A stretch of 64,000 nucleotides of DNA from an uncultured Bacteroides sp. (GTDB lineage Bacteria; Bacteroidota; Bacteroidia; Bacteroidales; Bacteroidaceae): contig NZ_CALDPF010000031.1 in the NCBI RefSeq assembly GCF_937912035.1, forward strand, positions 124,001 to 188,000, read 5' to 3'. The notes under the pieces were generated by a model. That model saw nothing but the letters and a program-made list of their open reading frames with translations, was not told where the DNA came from and did not search any database. Shown piece by piece: positions 33,688 through 42,151 of the stretch. Both the position numbers and the translations under genes were made by a program. Each line of letters starts with the position of its first letter. Position 1 is the first letter of the stretch.

Positions 33688-34392
33688 ATGTGGTGTAGTA
33701 AATTATATTTATTCGGAGTATTGCTCTTTACTTCATCAGTGGCATACGCGCAGAAAACAGAGAGAGATTATCTCAGAAGCGGAAATAAACTTTATAACGA
33801 TAGTCTTTTTGTAAAGGCAGAGGTTGATTATAGAAAGGCTTTGGAGATTAATCCGAAATCTGCTGACGCCATGTTCAATCTTGGAAACTCGCTTCTTATG
33901 CAACAAAAGGCTAAGGAGGCTATGGAGCAGTTTGAGGCTGCATCACGTCTGGAAAAAGATAAGTCTAAGTTGGCTCATATATATCATAATATGGGGGTGA
34001 TACTGCAGTCGTCAAAACAGCTTCCACAGTGTATAGAGGCCTACAAGGAATCTTTGAGAAATAATCCGAAGGATGATGAAACTCGTTATAATCTTGTTCT
34101 TGCTCAGAAACAGCTGAAAGATCAGCAGCAACAGCAGCAAAATCAGGATCAGCAGAAAGATCAGAAACAGGATCAGAAACAAGACGAGAAAGAACAGAAC
34201 AAAGATCAGCAGGATCAGCAACAGCAACAACAAAACCAGAACCAACAACAACAGCAACAGAATAAAGATGAAATGTCAAAAGAAAATGCTGAACAATTGT
34301 TGAGGGCTGCAATGCAGGATGAAAAGGACGTACAGGACAAAGTGAAGAAGCAGATGCAAGTGAGCGGAAAGAAACTTGAAAAAGACTGGTAA
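33688..34392 (+). CDS. batC: Aerotolerance protein BatC (TPR protein with Gln-rich tail)
   Basis: The 234 residues begin with a signal peptide (LYLFGVLLFTSSVAYAQ). Three to four TPR units follow (ADAMFNLGNSLLMQQKAKEA in part; IYHNMGVILQSSKQLPQCIEAY in part), then a long Gln/Asp/Lys-rich tract (residues ~145-195) and a short basic end containing KDVQDKVKKQM. It is probably periplasmic and offers a protein-interaction surface to the BatA/B complex. The tract is encoded by CAG/CAA-rich repeats that may vary in length between strains. Confidence 0.88.
   Translation: MWCSKLYLFGVLLFTSSVAYAQKTERDYLRSGNKLYNDSLFVKAEVDYRKALEINPKSADAMFNLGNSLLMQQKAKEAMEQFEAASRLEKDKSKLAHIYHNMGVILQSSKQLPQCIEAYKESLRNNPKDDETRYNLVLAQKQLKDQQQQQQNQDQQKDQKQDQKQDEKEQNKDQQDQQQQQQNQNQQQQQQNKDEMSKENAEQLLRAAMQDEKDVQDKVKKQMQVSGKKLEKDW
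34120..34271 (+). repeat. CAG/CAA-rich low-complexity tract in batC
   Basis: About 50 codons are almost only Gln, Asp, Lys, Asn and Glu (blocks such as DQQQQQQNQ and DQKQDQKQDEK). The nucleotide repeats (CAGCAGCAA, GATCAGAAACAG) make it prone to slippage in multiples of three or out of frame. Confidence 0.8.
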
Positions 34393-34450
34393 AAATATGT
34401 CCTTATTTGACTTGATGTGTTTAATTAGTTGAAAAAAAATAAATTATATA

Positions 34451-36292
34451 ATGATGAGAAAATATATTTTCTTGATATTGATGATAACCGTATCGTTAAA
34501 AATGTTTGCCGAGGAGGAGGTGACATTGAGGGCTGCTGCACCTGACGTGGTGGTTAACGGTGATCAGTTCAGACTTACATACACTGTGAACTCGCAGGAT
34601 GTTAAGGATTTTCTTGCTCCCCAGGCCAAGGGGTTTGACGTACTTATGGGACCTAGCCGTTCGCAGCAGAGTAGTACACAGATTATTAATGGTAAGGTGT
34701 CTTCCAGCCGTTCCATTACGTATACTTATATTTTAATGGCTGTATCGGAAGGTACGTTTAATATCCCGGCTGCAAGTATTGAGGTGGACGGTAAAAAGAT
34801 TTTTTCAAATCCACTTACTATAAAGGTCCTTCCAAAGGATAAGGAAGATGCTAATTCTAATCAAGGTCAGGGAAATAGTGGAATATCTTCCAGAAACCAG
34901 AAATCAAGCGGAAGAATTACAGACAAGGATTTGTTTGTACTGGCTACTGCAAGCAAGACTAAGGTTCATGAACAGGAAGCTATATTGGTGACATACAAGG
35001 CATATACTACAGTTGACTTACGACAGTTGCTTGGAAAGATGCCTGATCAGCAAGGTTTCTATGTTCAAGAGGTAGAATTGCCTACTCAGAAAACTTTCAA
35101 ATTAGAACATTATAAGGGAAGAAACTATAACACAGTGGTTTACAGACAGTATGTATTATTTCCACAGAAATCAGGAAAACTCGAAATACCTGCTGTAACT
35201 TTTGATGCTGTTGTAGCACAGAGAGTTGCTGTTTCTGACGATCCATTTGAAGCTTTCTTTAACGGAGGAGGTTACGTAGAGGTTAACAAGAAAATTGTAG
35301 CTCCTAAGCTGGTTATCAATGTTGATCCGCTTCCTGCAAAACCGGAAGGATTCTCAGGTGGAGTAGGTACTTTCTCTTTGAAATCGGATATAAGCACTAC
35401 TGAACTTAAGGCTAACGAGGCAGTAACCATTAAACTGACTATCAGCGGAACCGGTAATATGAAGCTTGTAAGTGCTCCTGAAGTCAAGTTCCCTCATGAT
35501 TTTGAAATCTATGATCCTAAAATTGAAGATAATTATGAGTTGACAGCCAATGGTTTGAGTGGAACAAAAACTATTGAGTATCTAGCCATTCCTCGTCATG
35601 CTGGTAATTTTACCGTTCCTGCAATTGAGTTTAAATATTTTGATATTGCATCGGAAAAATATAAGACGCTTACTACTGAGGCATATGAACTGAAAGTTGC
35701 CAAAGGTGATGGAAGTGCTGCCAGCCAGCAGGTTATAGCAAATTTCACTAATAAGGAAAATGTTAAGGTCCTAGGTACTGATATTCTGTTTATTAAAACA
35801 GGAGATACAGCACTCAGACAGAAAGGCAATTATTTCTTTGGTACAACTTCTTACTATTTATGGTATATCATTCCTTTCCTTTTGTTTATTGTGTTTGTAG
35901 TGATATATAGAAAACAGGCTGTTGAAAGTGCCAATGTTGCTAAGGTTAAAACTAAAAAAGCCAATAAAGTTGCTACCAAGCGTATGAAACTTGCTGGTAA
36001 ATTACTTTCTGAGAATAAGGTCAACGAATTCTATGATGAAGTCCTTAAGGCTTTGTGGGGATACATTAGTGACAAACTAAATATCCCGGTATCAAAATTG
36101 TCAAGAGACAATATAGAAGCAGAGTTGTCAAGTCATGGTGTTTCTGAGGATTTGATTAAAGAATTTATCAGTGCACTGTCTGAATGTGAGTTTGCAAGAT
36201 ACGCTCCCGGAAATCAGAATGAGGCGATGGATAAAGTTTATTCTGCATCTGTAGATGTGATAAGCAAGATGGAAAACTGTATTAAACGTTAA
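34451..36292 (+). CDS. batD: Aerotolerance protein BatD
   Basis: The 613 residues have a signal peptide (IFLILMITVSLKMFA), a long beta-rich periplasmic region with repeated Ig-like segments (about 25-440), a membrane helix (LWYIIPFLLFIVFVVIY, about 475-492) and a ~100-residue cytoplasmic helical tail (KALWGYISDKLNIPVSKLSRD in part). This is the full BatD architecture. It probably scaffolds the other Bat proteins. It follows batC after 58 bases and precedes batE by 21. Confidence 0.9.
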   Translation: MMRKYIFLILMITVSLKMFAEEEVTLRAAAPDVVVNGDQFRLTYTVNSQDVKDFLAPQAKGFDVLMGPSRSQQSSTQIINGKVSSSRSITYTYILMAVSEGTFNIPAASIEVDGKKIFSNPLTIKVLPKDKEDANSNQGQGNSGISSRNQKSSGRITDKDLFVLATASKTKVHEQEAILVTYKAYTTVDLRQLLGKMPDQQGFYVQEVELPTQKTFKLEHYKGRNYNTVVYRQYVLFPQKSGKLEIPAVTFDAVVAQRVAVSDDPFEAFFNGGGYVEVNKKIVAPKLVINVDPLPAKPEGFSGGVGTFSLKSDISTTELKANEAVTIKLTISGTGNMKLVSAPEVKFPHDFEIYDPKIEDNYELTANGLSGTKTIEYLAIPRHAGNFTVPAIEFKYFDIASEKYKTLTTEAYELKVAKGDGSAASQQVIANFTNKENVKVLGTDILFIKTGDTALRQKGNYFFGTTSYYLWYIIPFLLFIVFVVIYRKQAVESANVAKVKTKKANKVATKRMKLAGKLLSENKVNEFYDEVLKALWGYISDKLNIPVSKLSRDNIEAELSSHGVSEDLIKEFISALSECEFARYAPGNQNEAMDKVYSASVDVISKMENCIKR

Positions 36293-36313
36293 AACATATA
36301 GGAGATATATACA

Positions 36314-37063
36314 ATGAATAGAATGTATGTTTTGGTAATGCTTCTGGCATGTATCCTGTTGCCAGCCAATGCTTCTTTAAAAACTGAAGCAGACAAGGCT
36401 TATCAGGAGAATGATTTTAAGGGGGCAATTGAGAAATATGAAGCTATTTTGGCTACTGGTCAGGAATCTGCTGATGTATATTATAATCTGGGAAACAGTT
36501 ATTATAAGGATAAAAATATAGCAAAAGCTGTGCTGAACTATGAACGTGCATTGCTTCTTTCGCCTGGTGACGATGATATAAGATATAATCTGGACATGGC
36601 GAAAAGCAAAACAATAGATAAAGTAACTCCTAAAAGTGAAATTTTTATTGTGACATGGGGAAATTCCATTCGTGATATGATGAGTGAATCTTCTTGGGCT
36701 GCATTTGCTGTGACATGTTTTATACTGTTTCTGTTGGGGACATCGGCATATATTTTTTGTAGTAAGATAGTCATTAAGAAGACAGGCTTTTCACTGGCTG
36801 TTGTTTTTTTGGTTTTGACTATTGTTGCAAATATGTTTGCTGATTCGCAGAAAGATAAATTGGTCAATCGTACTGGGGCAATTGTAATGCAACCATCTGT
36901 TACAGTAAAGAGTACACCTGATGATAGTGGAACAGACTTGTTTGTTTTGCATGAAGGCACGAAAGTTTATATTAATGACAATTCCATGAAAGGGTGGAAG
37001 GAAGTCAGTCTTGAAGATGGAACCAGAGGTTGGCTTCCTACTGAAAGTATTGAGGTAATTTAA
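36314..37063 (+). CDS. batE: Aerotolerance protein BatE (TPR plus SH3-like domain)
   Basis: The 249 residues have a signal peptide (LVMLLACILLPANA), two to three TPR units (DVYYNLGNSYYKDKNIAKAV in part), two membrane helices (SSWAAFAVTCFILFLLGTSA region and FSLAVVFLVLTIVANMFA), and a C-terminal bacterial SH3-like domain (KSTPDDSGTDLFVLHEGTKV in part, ending GWLPTESIEVI). It is the last gene of the bat cluster. Confidence 0.9.
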   Translation: MNRMYVLVMLLACILLPANASLKTEADKAYQENDFKGAIEKYEAILATGQESADVYYNLGNSYYKDKNIAKAVLNYERALLLSPGDDDIRYNLDMAKSKTIDKVTPKSEIFIVTWGNSIRDMMSESSWAAFAVTCFILFLLGTSAYIFCSKIVIKKTGFSLAVVFLVLTIVANMFADSQKDKLVNRTGAIVMQPSVTVKSTPDDSGTDLFVLHEGTKVYINDNSMKGWKEVSLEDGTRGWLPTESIEVI

Positions 37064-37082
37064 TATTTAATATATATATAGT

Positions 37083-37793
37083 ATGGACATACAGCAATTA
37101 ATAGATGTTGATAAGCTACTGTTGTTAAAACTTAATGGCAGTGATTCTCTTTTCTGGGATGGTTTTATGTATATTGTTACTAAGACCCAAACCTGGATAC
37201 CTGCAGCTATTGCATTGCTGTATGTTATTTTCAAGAATAATAATATAAGACGTAGTATTACTATTTTATGTCTTATTGCTGTTGTCATTACTCTTGCAGA
37301 CCAGACTGCTTCAGGTTTGTGTAAACCTCTGTTTGAAAGATTCAGGCCAACTAAAGATCCTGAGTTTATGTATATGGTAGATGTGGTAAATAATTACCGT
37401 GCTGGAGGTATGTATGGCTTTATTTCGAGTCATGCAGCAAATACATTTGCTGTTGCTACATTCATTTCATTGCTGGTTAGAAATGGTATAATGACGTTTA
37501 TGATGTACATTTGGGCTTTGATACCAACATATTCACGTGTGTATTTGGGAGTTCATTATCCGGGTGATGTATTCTTTGGTTTGATTGACGGTATTCTGTG
37601 TGGCGCTTTAGTGTATTTTATATATAAATTAGTATTAAAGAAATTGTCGTTAAAACAGCGTTTTATATCTAACCAGTATACTGAAAGCGGTTATGATGTG
37701 CAAAGCATAAATGTAGTAGTTCTTGTGCTGTTACTGACGTATTTTTATGCTGTAATATGCGGTATGGTTGTATCTAAGTCACTATATTTCTAG
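37083..37793 (+). CDS. PAP2-family membrane phosphatase
   Basis: The 236 residues form about six membrane helices with the three PAP2 motifs: KPLFERFRPT (KxxxxxxRP), SSHAANTF (SxxxH-type) and SRVYLGVHYPGDV (SRxxxxxHxxxD). PAP2 enzymes dephosphorylate lipid phosphates; candidates are undecaprenyl pyrophosphate, lipid A phosphates or phosphatidate. It starts 20 bases after batE and may be co-transcribed, but functional linkage to Bat is not evident. Confidence 0.88.
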   Translation: MDIQQLIDVDKLLLLKLNGSDSLFWDGFMYIVTKTQTWIPAAIALLYVIFKNNNIRRSITILCLIAVVITLADQTASGLCKPLFERFRPTKDPEFMYMVDVVNNYRAGGMYGFISSHAANTFAVATFISLLVRNGIMTFMMYIWALIPTYSRVYLGVHYPGDVFFGLIDGILCGALVYFIYKLVLKKLSLKQRFISNQYTESGYDVQSINVVVLVLLLTYFYAVICGMVVSKSLYF

Positions 37794-37909
37794 GAATACT
37801 GTTATAATCTGATGATTTTAAAATAAAAAACATTTGTTTCTTGCTCGTTATGTAATTTTTATATATATTTATCATCGAGATAATAAACATATTGTGAAAT
37901 TCTTAAAAC

Positions 37910-38176
37910 ATGATTACTATGACACGAACAATTACATTTAACGAATTAAGAAATATAAAAGATTCTTTACCTGAAGGAAGTATGCATCGTATTGCCGATG
38001 AATTAAATATATCAGTAGAAACAGTTAGAAACTTTTTCGGTGGACAGAATTTCAAGGATGGCAAGTGTGTAGGAATACATTTGGAGCCCGGTCCTGACGG
38101 AGGTTTGGTAATGCTTGATGATACTGTAGTTCTGGACAAAGCTTTAGATATTCTTAGGGAGGCTTCCGATAGATAA
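37910..38176 (+). CDS. Small helix-turn-helix DNA-binding protein
   Basis: The 88 residues (or 85 from the ATG at 37919) include SMHRIADELNISVETVRNFF, a clear helix-turn-helix, then an acidic/hydrophobic C-terminal half (LDKALDILREASD). It resembles short conserved Bacteroidetes regulators without a named target. It is monocistronic, with a perfect hairpin directly after it. Confidence 0.7.
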   Translation: MITMTRTITFNELRNIKDSLPEGSMHRIADELNISVETVRNFFGGQNFKDGKCVGIHLEPGPDGGLVMLDDTVVLDKALDILREASDR

Positions 38177-38185
38177 CTTTAGTTG

Positions 38186-38234
38186 AATAGCTATAATAGT
38201 TATGCAGATATGAATGGTAACTATTATAGCTATT
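38186..38234. terminator. Perfect 17-bp AT-rich hairpin
   Basis: AATAGCTATAATAGTTA (38186-38202) pairs exactly with 38218-38234 around a 15-base loop. It can terminate the upstream regulator gene, although the T-tail (TATTGTTTAT) is weak; it could also be a dyad operator for the Usp gene. Confidence 0.6.
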
Positions 38235-38298
38235 ATTGTTTATAATAGGATCATATCACTTATATCTGCGTTATATATTTACTAAAAACATTTATAGT

Positions 38299-39435
38299 AT
38301 GGAAGAAGAAAAACTTGTTACTCTGGCAATCTTGACTTATTCTAAAGCTCAGATACTGAAGAACGTATTGGAGAATGAAGGAATTGAGTCTTATATACAC
38401 AATGTGAATCTTATCCAACCTGTGATATCTTCAGGAGTAAGGATACGTATTAAGGAAAGTGATTTGCCACGTGCTCTGAGCATAATCGAAAGTTCAGCAT
38501 GGTTGGCGGAAGACGTTGTTAAAGAGCATGTGAAAGAAACGGATAAGGAACGCAAAAAACCGATAATTCTTGTACCTATAGATTTTTCCGATAATTCATT
38601 AAAAGCTTGTAAGTTCGGTCTGAACTTTGCAGCACAGATTAAAGTAGAGGTGGTGTTGATGCATGTTTATTTCAGTCCTGTATATATGCCTAGCTTGCAG
38701 TATGCGACTGAAGGTTATGGCATGCCTTACGAAGCAGAATTGGGAATAAAAAGTATGTTGGATAATGTCCATAACCGCCTGAAGGAACTGACAGATTCTA
38801 TAGACAAAATGATGGCTGAAGGAGAGATACCTACTGTAAAATATACATGTTTGCTTCGTGAAGGAATTCCTGAAGAGGAAATTCTGTCTTTCGCACGTGA
38901 AGAATCTCCATTGATGATAGTGATGGGAACGCGTGGAGAGAATATGACGGAATATGGATTGATGGGAAGTGTTACAGCTGAGGTCATAGAGCGTAGTCCG
39001 GTGTTTGTATATTCCATACCGGAAGAAGCTAAGCTGACAAACTTCAAGGAAATTCATAAAGTTGCTTTTATAACAAATTTTGACCAGCGCGATTTGATTG
39101 CATTTGATTCTCTTATCACTACATTCAAGGATTATAACTTTGAAATTTATTTTATCCATATTAATTCAAACGAAGAAAGAAGAATGTGGAATGAAATAAA
39201 ATTGTCTGGTATAAAAGAATATTTCCATAAGCAATATCCAGACTTAAATATAAATTACAGTCTCGTGACGGATGACAGTTTCTTTAATAATCTTGATGAT
39301 TATGTCAAGAGTGAGGAAATAGATGTGTTGTGCGTGTCGAATTATAAACGTAATGTTTTTGCACGTCTTTTCAATCCAAGTATAGCGAAGAAGATGATTT
39401 TTCACTCAAGGACACCTATTCTTGTTATTAAATGA
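38299..39435 (+). CDS. DUF2007 domain fused to tandem universal stress protein domains
   Basis: Starting at ATG 38299 gives 378 residues; a longer in-frame start at 38236 overlaps the hairpin and is rejected. Residues 1-~70 look like DUF2007 (LVTLAILTYSKAQILKNVLE in part; RIRIKESDLPRALSII). Then come two Usp domains: PIILVPIDFSDNSLKACKFG to VMGTRGENMTEYGLMGSVTAE (with the G-x-x-G ATP-loop pattern), and a second, more degenerate one (KVAFITNFDQRD to RTPILVIK). Usp proteins bind nucleotides and respond to starvation or stress; DUF2007 is linked to signalling. The combination suggests a stress-signalling protein in the cytoplasm. Confidence 0.85.
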   Translation: MEEEKLVTLAILTYSKAQILKNVLENEGIESYIHNVNLIQPVISSGVRIRIKESDLPRALSIIESSAWLAEDVVKEHVKETDKERKKPIILVPIDFSDNSLKACKFGLNFAAQIKVEVVLMHVYFSPVYMPSLQYATEGYGMPYEAELGIKSMLDNVHNRLKELTDSIDKMMAEGEIPTVKYTCLLREGIPEEEILSFAREESPLMIVMGTRGENMTEYGLMGSVTAEVIERSPVFVYSIPEEAKLTNFKEIHKVAFITNFDQRDLIAFDSLITTFKDYNFEIYFIHINSNEERRMWNEIKLSGIKEYFHKQYPDLNINYSLVTDDSFFNNLDDYVKSEEIDVLCVSNYKRNVFARLFNPSIAKKMIFHSRTPILVIK

Positions 39436-39486
39436 TATTCAAGTATAAAAAAATAGATGATGAATAAAATTCATCATCTATTTTTG

Positions 39487-39560
39487 TGACCGCGACAGGA
39501 TTCAAACCTGTAACCGGCTGATCCGTAGTCAGCTACTCTATTCAGTTGAGCTACGCGGCC
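39487..39560 (-). tRNA. tRNA-Arg (anticodon ACG)
   Basis: The 74-base cloverleaf on the minus strand has acceptor GGCCGCG/CGCGGTC, D stem GCTC/GAGT, anticodon stem GCTGA/TCAGC with loop CTACGGA (anticodon ACG), T arm ACAGG-TTTGAAT-CCTGT and discriminator A. The A34 would be edited to inosine by TadA. No CCA is encoded. Confidence 0.95.
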
Positions 39561-39652
39561 TTCTCTTTTTCTTAACGGGTGCAAAGGTATGGATTATTTT
39601 TTAATTGTGCAAGCTTTTCGGATAACTTTTTTAGTTTTTAGTAAAAAAGTTA

Positions 39653-41965
39653 TTATCGCATGAACCTTTCTCCAAATATTTGCCATCCAAGTGATATTCC
39701 TGCATTCCAGTTCTTATCAGGAGAACTATAATAGTTCAGATAAGCGCTAATCGATCCAAAAGGTAATCTGACCACTACAGATAAATCGCCTAAATATTCA
39801 AACTTTGTGAACATTCTACCATAAGTTGCTTTATTCAACTCGTTGCAGTTTATGGGGAAGAACGGAACAAAACCATAAATGCCAAGCCTTGCATGTATCA
39901 TACTGTTAAACTTGTATATAGGAATAATTCCTGCTCCTACGAACTGGTTTGCCCTGAAAGCTTCATTATATGTTATTTTACTATGAGTTGTTGGTGAAAA
40001 CTCGCCAGCCTGCATCATAGTTGCACGGTAGTTGTTACTGAAATTACGTGACGAATAATAGGCATTCAGGTATGAACCTAAAGAAACTTTTTTTGCGATA
40101 CGGAAATATTTTTCAAGTTCGTACGAAATCTGGAGCCAGGCCTGTGTATATTTGAATTCACCGTTATATGGATCTGTACCCATCCCCTGGCGAAATTTTT
40201 CAGTACCAAAATAAATATTTGCAGCAAGCCTTTCTTTTTTGCCGCTTACAGAATATAGTTTGCTGTCAAGGGTGTTCCCTTCAAGTGCAACCGACCCTCC
40301 GAGTATGTTGTATGTACTTTTGTCTCTGGCACTGTTTGTGAAATCTATTACGTTTGTCTGAAAATAGAGATCTGTAAGAGTTGCTGCCCCTAATCCGAAT
40401 TCGGCTTTATGTTTGCTCAGAAAAGGCATGTTTATATATGCCTTAATGAACTTTTCATCTTTCTTGTTGAATACAGGGCTGTTTATTTGATTTATGAAAT
40501 TTTTTGTTTGTCCTTTATAGTCAAATGATGATAATGACAGTATCATCTTATATGAGGTAGGAACTTCGGTTGGCAAATCAATTCTTCCTGTGACTTGCAA
40601 ATTATTGTAAATCTGTCCTAATTGTCCTTCTATGGCAAATTCTTTAGAGTATTTTCCAAGATTGTGATATGATGCACCAAGATATATTTGGTTTGCACCA
40701 TTTGAGCCTACATTACCACCTACTCTTACAGAGATGTCTTCTGCTATTTTTACATTAAGCACAAGTGTAAAAGTGCTATCGTTATAATCATATACAGCAT
40801 GAGGAATAATTTCAGAAATCATATTGTCTGATAATAATCTGAAATATCCTTTCCTGAGGTCTTCCAATGTGAAAATATCATTTTCATTTGCATGAAATCC
40901 TCTCATTATATATTTTTTCTGCTGTTCGTTTGTTCCGTGGATTATAATCTTTCTGAATTTAAATTCAGGCATATCCCTTTTAAAATCGATACGTTTCTTT
41001 TCAAGAATCCTATAGTTTGTTCTTCTTGAAATCCTTTGTTTGATTGAGTCCATAATCTGTATGGTACGATTGTAACCTATATCATGAAGTTCATCATATC
41101 TGTCAAAATCCATAAGTCCGACATCAGTATATTTAAAAGTCATCATGATACCCAATGAGTCTGGAATAGAATAATCAGTTTTTTGCATTATCATATTTTC
41201 CAGTTGACTCATGATATCCCCTTCTTTAGGTTTACTTGGATTTGAGCTGACAACGCTTCCGATGATTATGTCTGGATTGAAATCCTTAATCATTGTAGAA
41301 ACTGGGAAATTATCATAAATGCCACCGTCGTATGCAAGAACAGAATCTATCTCAATTGGTTTGAACATGCCGGGAAAACTCATAGATGCTCTTACTGCGT
41401 CTCCAAGGTCACCACTATTCATAATTAGAGGTTTTTTGTTATATACATCTGATGCCACACATCTGAAGGGAACAAACAGTTGGTCAAAATTTCCACGACA
41501 TTTGGCCGTTGCTTGTGCATATAGTTCCACAAACACTATGTTCATGTGCATAGGATCTACTACACTCGATGGCAGAAATCTCGTCTTCACTTTCTTTGCC
41601 ATCTTCATTTTTGAAAGTTGGATGTTTATGAATTCAGGTGTAGGAGGATTCATTTTGAAGTAATACATGTATTCTTCTTCTATTCCACCTGAAGAGTACC
41701 ATTTTTTGAAGTCTGGTGACTTTATCATTTTCTCCATGTCGTCTGGCGAGTACCCCATGGCATATAGTGATCCAACTATGGCTCCCATTGATGTTCCGGT
41801 GATATAGTCTATTGGGATGTTATTTTCTTCCAATGCACGTATTATCCCTATATGTGTCATACCTTTTGCACCGCCACCACTTAGCACAAGACCTACTTTT
41901 TGGGCACTAGAAGGGAATATCATGTAAAAAATAAAGGATAATATCAGTACAAATGTTTTTTTCAT
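39653..41965 (-). CDS. Patatin-like phospholipase with POTRA and outer-membrane barrel
   Basis: The 770 residues have a signal peptide (VLILSFIFYMIFPSSAQ), then a patatin domain with GGGAKG oxyanion hole, GTSMG nucleophile (Ser near 61), and DGGIYDNFP with the catalytic Asp. A POTRA-like region (about 340-420) precedes a C-terminal Omp85-type barrel ending QIFGERFMR. This is the PlpD-like class of type Vd secretion, in which a lipase is carried by its own barrel. The enzyme would hydrolyse phospholipids at the outer membrane. It has its own minus-strand -7 box (TATCTTTG at 42000-42007). Confidence 0.9.
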   Translation of the reverse strand: MKKTFVLILSFIFYMIFPSSAQKVGLVLSGGGAKGMTHIGIIRALEENNIPIDYITGTSMGAIVGSLYAMGYSPDDMEKMIKSPDFKKWYSSGGIEEEYMYYFKMNPPTPEFINIQLSKMKMAKKVKTRFLPSSVVDPMHMNIVFVELYAQATAKCRGNFDQLFVPFRCVASDVYNKKPLIMNSGDLGDAVRASMSFPGMFKPIEIDSVLAYDGGIYDNFPVSTMIKDFNPDIIIGSVVSSNPSKPKEGDIMSQLENMIMQKTDYSIPDSLGIMMTFKYTDVGLMDFDRYDELHDIGYNRTIQIMDSIKQRISRRTNYRILEKKRIDFKRDMPEFKFRKIIIHGTNEQQKKYIMRGFHANENDIFTLEDLRKGYFRLLSDNMISEIIPHAVYDYNDSTFTLVLNVKIAEDISVRVGGNVGSNGANQIYLGASYHNLGKYSKEFAIEGQLGQIYNNLQVTGRIDLPTEVPTSYKMILSLSSFDYKGQTKNFINQINSPVFNKKDEKFIKAYINMPFLSKHKAEFGLGAATLTDLYFQTNVIDFTNSARDKSTYNILGGSVALEGNTLDSKLYSVSGKKERLAANIYFGTEKFRQGMGTDPYNGEFKYTQAWLQISYELEKYFRIAKKVSLGSYLNAYYSSRNFSNNYRATMMQAGEFSPTTHSKITYNEAFRANQFVGAGIIPIYKFNSMIHARLGIYGFVPFFPINCNELNKATYGRMFTKFEYLGDLSVVVRLPFGSISAYLNYYSSPDKNWNAGISLGWQIFGERFMR

Positions 41966-41999
41966 ACAATTTATTTGGGCTTTGTGATTGTCAGACTAC

Positions 42000-42007
42000 C
42001 AAAGATA
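42000..42007 (-). promoter_or_regulatory. -7 box of the patatin-barrel gene
   Basis: On the minus strand this reads TATCTTTG, 35 bases before the start codon. Confidence 0.5.
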
Positions 42008-42077
42008 GTCAAAATTTATATCTGTATCTAATTTAATGATGATTTTTTCTTTTACCTGTTTATTTTCTTGATTCTAT

Positions 42078-42124
42078 TAAAAAAACAAGGGCAATGTCAG
42101 CTCGTTTCCAGAGTGACATTGCCC
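42078..42124 (-). terminator. Terminator of htpG
   Basis: GGGCAATGTCA (42089-42099) pairs with TGACATTGCCC (42114-42124); on the minus strand the stem is followed by TTGTTTTTTT. Confidence 0.9.
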
Positions 42125-42151
42125 TATATCTATGAATAATTAATATTATCT

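Noticed and set aside
34012..34257. Open frame on the minus strand rich in Leu, Val and Ile opposite batC
   Set aside because: It is the complement of the CAG/CAA tract of batC (CTG/TTG codons read as Leu), which produces an artificial hydrophobic frame.
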